A DNA stretch of 59,638 bases from JBDRHL01 sp043816955 (GTDB lineage: Bacteria; Planctomycetota; Phycisphaerae; Sedimentisphaerales; CAYZTY01). Below the pieces are notes generated by a model that worked only from the letters and a program-made list of their open reading frames with translations, was not told the origin of the DNA and did no database searches. The number at the start of each line of letters is the position of its first letter. Positions within the stretch are counted from its first letter, which is position 1. This document shows, piece after piece, positions 1 through 7,353 of this stretch. The stretch spans positions 1-59,638 of the forward strand of contig JBDRHL010000055.1 of NCBI GenBank assembly GCA_043816955.1, given 5' to 3'. The position numbers and the translations under genes were made by a program.

Positions 1-1038
1 ATGAAGCAACACTTCCAGGGGCGTACCCTCCGGGGCATTCGAGACAAAGTATTTGACATCTTCGGGGTTTTCGAAATTGCGAGCGACAATCAACCAATGA
101 CCTCGCGTCGGCAAACCGTCCCGCTTCAGGTAGAATTTAGCCGCTTTGGCTTCCCAGACCATCGGGCCTTTAGTCGTATCTTTGATGTGGAACTTTTCCC
201 ACCGAATCTTTCGCAATATCGGCGAATGACGCACCAGATCAGCCACCCCGCTGGCAGCAGGACTTTTGGCTTTCAGGCGGGGAAAATGCCGTTTTCGACC
301 CCTTTTATTGCAGTGATGCTCTTTATGCAAAATCTCCGGTTCGACCAACCAGCCTGTAAAAATAGAGGGGATCTCACCGACGTACCTTTGACCACTATCA
401 TCCAGTGCAAACAGAAATTCAGGAACCTTCCCATAGCCCTCCTCAAAACCGAACCATTCAAACCGAACCCCATTGGCCACGGCACGCGATTGCAACTGCC
501 GAGCAATCTGCCATTTGGGACGATAGGGCATGTCATCAGGAATACCGGCGGCTCGGCAACGGTCTCGGTCATTAGCCCATTCTTCGGGAAGAAACAACTC
601 GCCGTCCAGCAGACAGTGAAAATCACCGGCCGTGTAGTTCAGATTCACGGTGACGACACAGTTGTCGATTTTGCCGGAACGGCCACACCATTGACGCTGA
701 ACACAGGCCGTTTTATTCCCTTTTTTGTCGTGTCCGGTTTCATCAAAAATACCAATCGAACAGGAATGAGGGTGTTCATTGGCAACGATGTGCTAAAGGG
801 TATCCCGCATCCGCAGTTCATCCCATTTATGCAGGGACAGAAACTGTTGGAGGTTCCGAGGTGGCAGACCGGCGGCATCTGCCATCGGCTCAATGCTCTT
901 GCGCTGCAGGTCCGAGAGCTGGCCGGTTACGTAGGCTTTGAGCCTTTCCGTCGGCTCGATTCGACCGAAGCAGTCATCAAATTGTCGCAGATACTTGTTC
1001 AGCATCGGTTTCAATTGTTTAATCTGTTTGGCGTCCAT
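1..1038 (-). pseudogene. IS701-family transposase, interrupted by an amber codon and cut by the window edge
   Basis: Read on the minus strand, one frame is homologous throughout to IS701-type DDE transposases. It begins MDAKQIKQLKPML, continues with YVTGQLSDL and RKSIEPMADAAGLPPR, and after an in-frame stop carries FDETGHDKKG, which holds the likely first catalytic Asp, then VQRQWCGRSGKIDNC and LFLPEEWANDRDRCRAAGIP. The stop is a TAG at about 793-795, between DTL and HIVANEH. Family members usually have Gln there, so a single CAG-to-TAG change explains it and the frame is not shifted. The 3' part runs off position 1. I could not define terminal inverted repeats; a short hairpin (CAGAA/TTCTG, 1054-1070) lies upstream. 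Probably inactive. Confidence 0.85.
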
Positions 1039-1155
1039 ATCGTATCTCCTTTCAGAATAATAGGTTCTGAAAGAAGGTATCGGTCAGCCGCCTAAAAATC
1101 TTGAGCTAAAATGGCGTTGTAGAATTAGTATTAATTTCATTTATGGAGGATTGCC

Positions 1156-2484
1156 ATGATTATCCAGCAAAAATATAAACGTTTTATCCTGTGTATGGTA
1201 TCAGCAGCTTTGGCGACGACCAATTTTGTTAACGGAGCTGACTGGACCGGCTTCAGAGGTCCGGACCGGGACGGAAAATCGGCAGAAAAAAACCTTCTGG
1301 AAAAATGGCCGCGGGGTGGTCCCCGTATGCTCTGGGCAGTGCAGGGCCTCAGAAAAGGATATTCCTCCGTAGCCGTAGCCAACGGTATGATCTACACCAC
1401 CGGCCTCGCCGGCTCGGAAGGTATTCTTTCTGCTTGTGACCTGAATGGCAGGTTGAAATGGCAGGTCGCCTATGGGCCTGAATGGACAGGACCGCACTCT
1501 GGGGCACGCTCAACGCCTACCGTTGATGAAGATAGAATCTATCTGATCAGCGGCATGGGACAGATTCATTGTTTTGATGCAAGAGGAGCCGGGAAATGGT
1601 TTGTGGACACCTTTAAGACTTTCGGCGGCAGAAACCTGCAATGGGGTATCGCCGAATCACCTTTGATTGTTGACGAAAAAATAATTGTCACACCGGGCGG
1701 ACCTGAAGCCGCTGTTGTTGCGCTCGATAAACTCACCGGCCGGACAATCTGGGTAACCGAAGGGCTGGATGAAAAAAGCGCATACTGTTCACCAGTCCTG
1801 GTCGAAATTGGCGGCCAAAAGCGGATCGTTACGATGCTTGAAAAATCCATTGTGATAATAAACCTGGAAAACGGAGAACTCCTCTGCAGGATACCGCATG
1901 AGGTGCAATATGATATTTCCGCGGTCAGTCCGTTATTCAGCCGGGCCGGCCTGTATGTGACCAACGGCTACGGACAAGGCGGTGTCATGTATGAAATTTT
2001 AACCCAAGGCAAAACTTACACACAAAAATGGATTGATAAGACGCTCGACTGCCATCATGGCGGCGTTGTGCTTGTCGACGACAATATCTATGGAATGAGC
2101 AGCAGCGGTAAACTGATCAGCCTGGCCGCCGAATCGGGCAAAGTCAACTACGAGGACCCAGGCGTCGGAAAAGGATCGATTATCTATGCCGATGGCATGC
2201 TCTATTGCTATGAAGAGAAAAAAGGAAATGTCCGGCTCATTCAACCTGCACAGCATGGCTTTGTTGTCAGAGGATCGTTTAATATGACCCAGGGTGATGG
2301 TGAGTACTGGGCGCATCCTGCCATTTCCGATGGAGTGCTTTATCTCCGACATGGTGATGCCTTGGTGGCTTACGACATAAATCCATACAAAACACCGATA
2401 CCCGAATCTGCTGCAGAGTCGCGGTATGACGCAGGATCAAGCTGCCCCAATGAGCAGCCGCCTGTTAAGCAATTGCAGGAATAG
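1156..2484 (+). CDS. Secreted PQQ-like beta-propeller repeat protein
   Basis: 442 residues with an N-terminal signal peptide (hydrophobic to about residue 28, cleavage near VNGA). The mature start DWTGFRGPDRDGKS is typical of planctomycete PQQ-binding-like/BamB-like beta-propellers. Repeated blade motifs such as SVAVANGMIYTTG, GAVDxxDG-type strands and WAHPAISDGVLYLRHGD fill the rest. The start is an ATG with GGAGG seven bases upstream. It is the first gene of a close-packed series: only four bases separate its stop from the TTG start of the next gene, so they are probably co-transcribed. No catalytic residues for a PQQ dehydrogenase are evident, so a scaffold or binding role outside the cytoplasm is as likely as an enzyme. 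Its link to the downstream terpenoid genes is inferred from spacing alone. Confidence 0.85.
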   Translation: MIIQQKYKRFILCMVSAALATTNFVNGADWTGFRGPDRDGKSAEKNLLEKWPRGGPRMLWAVQGLRKGYSSVAVANGMIYTTGLAGSEGILSACDLNGRLKWQVAYGPEWTGPHSGARSTPTVDEDRIYLISGMGQIHCFDARGAGKWFVDTFKTFGGRNLQWGIAESPLIVDEKIIVTPGGPEAAVVALDKLTGRTIWVTEGLDEKSAYCSPVLVEIGGQKRIVTMLEKSIVIINLENGELLCRIPHEVQYDISAVSPLFSRAGLYVTNGYGQGGVMYEILTQGKTYTQKWIDKTLDCHHGGVVLVDDNIYGMSSSGKLISLAAESGKVNYEDPGVGKGSIIYADGMLYCYEEKKGNVRLIQPAQHGFVVRGSFNMTQGDGEYWAHPAISDGVLYLRHGDALVAYDINPYKTPIPESAAESRYDAGSSCPNEQPPVKQLQE

Positions 2485-2488
2485 AACA

Positions 2489-3283
2489 TTGTTTTCAGAA
2501 CTGCATTTCGGAGTTGACAACGGCAGGGCGAAGACCGTCTATTGTCATTGTGCTTATACGAATCTGGTGCCCGATGCGGATAAAAATCAGCTTCTTAAAG
2601 GGCTTTCTGAGTCTGGCCTTGCTTTTGAAGTTGTACCCGACCTGTGTCAACTGGCTGCTGCCAAAGACGAAAAGCTTCTCCGCTGGGCAGGGTGTGAAAA
2701 CCTGAATATCATCGCCTGCTTTGATAGGGCGGTCAGGTGGCTGTTTCACATGGCAGGCGTCAAACTTAATCATGACAATGTCCGCATATTCAATGCAAGG
2801 ACTCAAAAACCTGAAAGCATCATTACTGCCTTAGCCGCTGATAAATGTGTGCAAAAAAGCAGCTCTCAAATCGATATTCACAAACAGGGTAACTGGCTGC
2901 CTTGGTTTCCGGTGATAGATTATGACCGCTGTAAAAACTGCAAACAATGTTTGAATTTCTGTCTCTTCGGAGTGTACAGCCTTTCGGATGAGCAGACAGT
3001 TCGGGTAACCCGCCCTGAGAACTGCAAAACCAATTGTCCTGCATGTGCACGTATCTGTCCCCATACCGCGATTATATTTCCCAAGTACAACCAAAGCCCC
3101 ATAAATGGCGATGTGGTTGACGATGAGACCGTCGAGGAAGTTACGCAAAAGGTGAATCTGGCAGAGCTGCTCGGAGGTGACATATATGAGAATATACGAA
3201 AGCGTAGCGCAAGCCGTGAAGGTTTTTCCGATAAACAGGCCGTTCTGAACGAAAAAGAAAATAACAGCAGCAATAAAATATAA
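2489..3283 (+). CDS. Two-cluster 4Fe-4S ferredoxin-domain protein
   Basis: The start is probably TTG at 2489: AGGA lies at 2477-2480 and the upstream stop ends at 2484. In-frame ATGs at 2426 and 2450 lie inside the preceding gene. The 264-residue product has two parts. The N-terminal ~125 residues contain a YCHC motif, a PDLC and an IIACFDRAVRWLFHMAG segment. They look like a Rossmann-like redox module related to heterodisulfide-reductase-type proteins, but I cannot name the family. The second part is a ferredoxin with C148-x2-C-x2-C-x3-C and C179-x3-C-x2-C-x3-CP, enough for two 4Fe-4S clusters. The C-terminus is charged and disordered. It sits two bases before the radical SAM gene and is the natural candidate for its electron donor. 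No signal peptide, so cytoplasmic. Confidence 0.75.
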   Translation: MFSELHFGVDNGRAKTVYCHCAYTNLVPDADKNQLLKGLSESGLAFEVVPDLCQLAAAKDEKLLRWAGCENLNIIACFDRAVRWLFHMAGVKLNHDNVRIFNARTQKPESIITALAADKCVQKSSSQIDIHKQGNWLPWFPVIDYDRCKNCKQCLNFCLFGVYSLSDEQTVRVTRPENCKTNCPACARICPHTAIIFPKYNQSPINGDVVDDETVEEVTQKVNLAELLGGDIYENIRKRSASREGFSDKQAVLNEKENNSSNKI

Positions 3284-3285
3284 AA

Positions 3286-4878
3286 ATGCAGCGCAGCAAA
3301 AAAAAACTCAGGCCGACGGTAGTGCTTGTGGCGGAAAGAACGCTTAGCGCAGACTATAAGGTTCTCTTCGAAGGCATTTTCGCCACACTCCAGACAACCC
3401 GGACGCCGTCTTTAGTGATGCGAAGATTGCTCGCTCCGCCTGTTAAGGCCGATTCACTGGGAAGAGCAGTGATTGCGCCTTTAGGTCTTCGAAGGGTCGA
3501 AGCAGCTCTGCTGAAATTCACCGATCTTACTGCTGATGACGTGGTATGTACCACTCCCGAAGCTGCTCCTGCTCTGATTGGACCCTGGACAAAGATTGTC
3601 GCGATCAGTTCCAGTGATTATCTTGGCAACGGGATGAGTAATACGACTACAATTAATTTCACTGCCGGCAGGCTGTACACGCAGGTCTGGACAAAAAAAC
3701 TGCTTGGAAAACTGTTGATTCTCAAAGAAAAGTTCAATTTCAAAGTGGTAGCCGGCGGCGCAGGTGCCTGGCAGCTTCTGGTTTATGAAGACCTGCTTGC
3801 TCAGCAGTGTATTGATGTTATCTTCCAGGGATATTTTGAATCGGCAGGTCCGCAGCTTTTCTCGGATTTAATCAATGGCAGGTCCGTTGAAAAGGTTTTT
3901 ATTGAGACAAAAACATGTGTGCAGAATATCCAGCCGATAAAGTCATCCTCTGTCCTCGGATCAATTGAGCTTTCCAGGGGATGCGGCAGGGGGTGCGGAT
4001 TCTGTCCGATGGCGGATAAGAAAATGGAACATCTTAACGCGGAAACCATACTGGCGGATTTGCAGACTAACGTAAAAAACGGGATAACTTCGGTAGTCAG
4101 CAGCAGCGAAGATTTCTTCAGATATGGTGCTGCCGGGATCAAACCTGATTTCAATAAACTGGCTGATCTTCTTGACCGTATGCGAAAAATAGAAGCCCTG
4201 TCTTTCATGCAGATAGATCACGCAAATATCACCTCGGTGCTTCAGCTTGAAGATGAGCAGCTAAAAGAAATCAGAAGATTGCTCAGTTGGAAGGAAAAAA
4301 CGGATTACATGTGGGTCAACATGGGTGCGGAAAGTGCAAATGGCCGGCTGGTTGAACAAAACTGTCCAGGCAAAATATCCCCCTTTGATCCCGAAGACTG
4401 GAGCGATCTCATTCTGGCTGCTGCTGCAAAAATGACCTGTGCAGGCTTCTTCTCGGTCTTCAGTATCATACTCGGCCTGCCCGGCGAGACGCACCATGAT
4501 GTTCAACAAACACTCAAGCTGATAAGGGGACTGGAAAAGCACAGGGCTGTCATTTTCCCCGTCTTCTTTGAACCTCTCAAGGCCGATGAAATTCGCGACG
4601 ACAGAAGGTTCACAATTCAAAAAATGACTCCTGAGCATCTCGACCTGTTCCGAACCTGCTATGAGATTAACTTCAGGAAGATTCCCAGGCTGTTTCTGGA
4701 CAATCAGCGTGCAGGAGGTGTTGGGTGCATCAAGCGTGCCGCAATGCAGGTACTTGGCAGGATGGAAACACTTCTCTGGCGGCGCACATTCGACAAACTG
4801 CACAAACAGATTTCCGATGGTACGGTTAAGGAGACTATAACATGCCGCCAACTTCGGCTGCATCGAGCCTGCCAATAA
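3286..4878 (+). CDS. Radical SAM protein, B12-binding-type architecture
   Basis: 530 residues. The radical SAM motif is CGRGCGFC, with C233, C237 and C240 in C-x3-C-x2-C spacing to hold the 4Fe-4S/SAM cluster. The barrel continues with VNMGAESANGRL and IILGLPGET, both typical of the fold. The ~200 residues before it include PLGLRRVEAAL and alternating hydrophobic strands, as in the N-terminal domain of B12-binding radical SAM proteins. I see no DxHxxG motif, so cobalamin use is uncertain. The start lies two bases after the ferredoxin stop and the 3' end overlaps the prenyl synthase gene by 37 bases, which implies translational coupling. Its substrate is unknown; the operon suggests modification of a prenyl or cyclised terpenoid (inference). 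Confidence 0.8.
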   Translation: MQRSKKKLRPTVVLVAERTLSADYKVLFEGIFATLQTTRTPSLVMRRLLAPPVKADSLGRAVIAPLGLRRVEAALLKFTDLTADDVVCTTPEAAPALIGPWTKIVAISSSDYLGNGMSNTTTINFTAGRLYTQVWTKKLLGKLLILKEKFNFKVVAGGAGAWQLLVYEDLLAQQCIDVIFQGYFESAGPQLFSDLINGRSVEKVFIETKTCVQNIQPIKSSSVLGSIELSRGCGRGCGFCPMADKKMEHLNAETILADLQTNVKNGITSVVSSSEDFFRYGAAGIKPDFNKLADLLDRMRKIEALSFMQIDHANITSVLQLEDEQLKEIRRLLSWKEKTDYMWVNMGAESANGRLVEQNCPGKISPFDPEDWSDLILAAAAKMTCAGFFSVFSIILGLPGETHHDVQQTLKLIRGLEKHRAVIFPVFFEPLKADEIRDDRRFTIQKMTPEHLDLFRTCYEINFRKIPRLFLDNQRAGGVGCIKRAAMQVLGRMETLLWRRTFDKLHKQISDGTVKETITCRQLRLHRACQ

Positions 4879-6545
4879 GGCCTACGCAGGAAAACATACC
4901 GGATACAAAACAGAAACGCGACGACCTTGCTCATGCCGTTCGCGATTATCTAAGACCTGAAAAACTCGTCGCGCCTCTTACGCTCGATGAACTTAAATTT
5001 CACGCTGCAAAGATAATTGCTCAGACTGCTGCTGACCCAGGATACATCGACTTTGCGGTGATACTGCTGAACAATGAGCTCTGGCGGCCTGTGGTAAAAG
5101 CGATACCTTATGACAAAAGGCTTCTCCTGCTGCCCAAATGTCTCAGAAACGCCATTACCTGCCCCGCCGATCTGGATGAGATGGGACTGATTTGCCGTCA
5201 TTGCGGCCAGTGTGTCATCGATGAGCTGAAGCGTTATGCCGAACAGCTCGGTTATGCTGTCCTCATAGCCGAAGGCTCTCCCATTGTGCTTTCACTAATA
5301 CAAACCGGCAAGGTACAGGCAATCATCGGTGCAAGCTGTACCGCCGTTCTTGAGCAGACTTTTCCATTTATGCTTTCAGCCGCTATACCTGCTGTCGCGA
5401 TTCCGCTGCTGTATGATGGCTGCCGGAATACGACCCTCGATTTTGATTACCTCTGGGATGCCGTCTCCATGACAAGCAAAACCGCCAATGCCTGGCTCAA
5501 TGTTGAAGAGCTTCGAAAAACCGTCGCTTCCTGGTTTACCCAGACAAATCTCAAAAAAATCCTCGGCGATTTGCCGTCCCAGGCCGCATCCCTTGCCATC
5601 GAGTCACTTGCGACAGCCGGCAAACGGTACAGACCTCTTCTTTCCACCGCGGCTTACCAGGCCCTGAGTTGCCGCCATGGACATGATGCCGTAAAACATT
5701 TTATGCCCGTCGCCGTCGCTGTCGAATGTTTCCACAAGGCTTCGCTTATTCACGATGATATAGAGGACTCAGACACGCTTCGCTACGGACAAAAAACATT
5801 GCACACAGAATTCGGCGTGCCAATCGCACTTAACGTTGGCGACTATCTCATAGGCTGCGGCTACCATTTGCTGACCTTGCCGGACATACCCGAACAGCAC
5901 AAGATAAAAATGCTCGAAATTGCCGCCGCCGCCCATCTCGAACTCTGCACAGGCCAGGGAAGCGAACTTGCATGGACGCGAAATCCGGAACCTTTGACTG
6001 TAAGTGAAGTTCTGGAAATCCTTGAAAGGAAAACATCTCCCGCCTTCGAGGCGGCGCTTACACTTGCCGCTGTTTTTGCAGACGCCCCCGAACATCTATA
6101 CGCTGTATTGAAACAATATAGCCGCGCCTTGGGAATTGCCTACCAGATACAGGATGATATCAATGATTTTGCCTCCGAAGTGGACGCCGATCTTATGGCG
6201 TTGAGGCCCTCGGTGCTTCTGGCGCTGGCTTTTGAACGAGCCGGTAAAGACAATAAAAAATTTCTCCGCGACTGTTGCTGCGCTGTTGTATCCCAACAGG
6301 CCGCTGCTCGCATTCGAAGCATAATCATGGAAACGAACATCGAGCAGGCTGCATGGCAGTTGGTTCATTCGTATAAATCTCAGACGCTCGATGCACTTGC
6401 TGCCCTCCAAAATGCGCCGCTCAAAGGTTTCCTGCGGACGGTTATATACAAAATCTTCGACGATTCAAATATTATGCGGTGCTGCAATGACTATAAGGCG
6501 CGATATGTTAAAGACCGCCAAAAAAGCCAAAAACCTGCTGGGTGA
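4842..6545 (+). CDS. DUF116 domain fused to a polyprenyl diphosphate synthase
   Basis: 567 residues and two modules. Residues ~40-215 match DUF116: a Cys-rich core CRHCGQC (C118, C121, C124), then a GASCTAVLE loop and a later DGCRNT, suggesting metal or Fe-S binding. Residues ~225-560 are a trans-isoprenyl diphosphate synthase. The first Asp-rich motif is HDDIEDSD (D305, D306, D309) and the second is QDDIND (D438, D439, D442). The synthase builds linear allylic diphosphates from IPP. Small residues Ala/Ser precede the first motif at positions -5/-4; in this family that usually permits chains longer than C15. The ATG has AAGGAG eight bases upstream, inside the radical SAM gene. DUF116 proteins are normally separate and often encoded beside radical SAM genes, so the fusion is unusual. 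Confidence 0.85.
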   Translation: MPPTSAASSLPIRPTQENIPDTKQKRDDLAHAVRDYLRPEKLVAPLTLDELKFHAAKIIAQTAADPGYIDFAVILLNNELWRPVVKAIPYDKRLLLLPKCLRNAITCPADLDEMGLICRHCGQCVIDELKRYAEQLGYAVLIAEGSPIVLSLIQTGKVQAIIGASCTAVLEQTFPFMLSAAIPAVAIPLLYDGCRNTTLDFDYLWDAVSMTSKTANAWLNVEELRKTVASWFTQTNLKKILGDLPSQAASLAIESLATAGKRYRPLLSTAAYQALSCRHGHDAVKHFMPVAVAVECFHKASLIHDDIEDSDTLRYGQKTLHTEFGVPIALNVGDYLIGCGYHLLTLPDIPEQHKIKMLEIAAAAHLELCTGQGSELAWTRNPEPLTVSEVLEILERKTSPAFEAALTLAAVFADAPEHLYAVLKQYSRALGIAYQIQDDINDFASEVDADLMALRPSVLLALAFERAGKDNKKFLRDCCCAVVSQQAAARIRSIIMETNIEQAAWQLVHSYKSQTLDALAALQNAPLKGFLRTVIYKIFDDSNIMRCCNDYKARYVKDRQKSQKPAG

Positions 6546-7353
6546 TTCAGCAGAGCCGGTAAAGAGATTCCTCCTCAGCCGGATGAACACTGATGGAGGA
6601 TTTCGCGGAAGATCGCCGGCGAGCGACCTGTACTATACTGCCTTTGCCTCGGAGGCTCTTTTGGCGCTGGATACACCGCTGCCTGTCGACAAAACTGCCG
6701 AATACCTTGACCGCTTCGCTGTCAAAGACCTTGATCTGGTACATCTTGCATGTCTGGTCCGGTGCAGGGCAAACCTTGGCAGGAATCAGCCCGCAGAAAC
6801 ACTCGCTGCTCTTGAAAAATTCCGTTCCGATGACCATGGGTTTAACACCTTCCCAAAGGCAAAGCACACCTCCGCCTATGCCTGCTTTCTCGCTCTTGCT
6901 GCATACCAGGACCTCAACGAGCGGGTTCCGGATGCAGATGCAATTATCGATGCCATACATACCCTGCGCACGCCGGTAAATGCCTACTCCAATGACACCG
7001 CTGTCCCTGCAGGCTCAACTCCCGCAACCGCCGCAGCCATCGTCGTCCTGCATTATTTGAACTGTCCTGTCGAAAAAGCCTCCATCAAATGGCTCTGGGA
7101 CGGCTTTACCGCTGGCGGCTTCACTGCCATACCCAGAATCCACATGCCTGATCTGCTCTCGACGGCTACAGCCCTTCACGCCATGAATCTTGCCGGTGCA
7201 TCGTTTGACAATATAAGACAGCCGTGTCTGGATTTCCTCAACTCGCTCCGGACCGCACAGGGTGCGTTTTGCGCAAACCAGGCAGATAATACCCCGGATT
7301 GCGAATATACCTATTACGGACTGCTGGCGCTTGGCAACCTCAGCGATAAATGA
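6505..7353 (+). CDS. Small prenyltransferase/squalene-oxidase repeat protein
   Basis: About 282 residues from the ATG at 6505 (AAGGCG five bases upstream; an alternative ATG is at 6487). Helical repeats of the alpha-alpha toroid fold are visible: RMNTDGGFRG, YYTAFASEALLAL, DHGFNTFP, TPATAAAIVVLHYL and a final DCEYTYYGLLALG. The last is much like the end of protein prenyltransferase beta subunits. There is no DxDD motif and no QW-repeat tryptophan series, so it is not a complete class II cyclase. It overlaps the preceding gene by about 40 bases, and its stop overlaps the next start as ATGA. It may be a second subunit, prenyl-binding partner or stand-alone transferase for the neighbouring cyclase (inference). 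Confidence 0.75.
   Translation: MLKTAKKAKNLLGDSAEPVKRFLLSRMNTDGGFRGRSPASDLYYTAFASEALLALDTPLPVDKTAEYLDRFAVKDLDLVHLACLVRCRANLGRNQPAETLAALEKFRSDDHGFNTFPKAKHTSAYACFLALAAYQDLNERVPDADAIIDAIHTLRTPVNAYSNDTAVPAGSTPATAAAIVVLHYLNCPVEKASIKWLWDGFTAGGFTAIPRIHMPDLLSTATALHAMNLAGASFDNIRQPCLDFLNSLRTAQGAFCANQADNTPDCEYTYYGLLALGNLSDK

Noticed and set aside
1..1095. A plus-strand open frame across the IS region
   Set aside because: The minus strand encodes recognisable transposase motifs; the plus frame is its antisense and has no family features.
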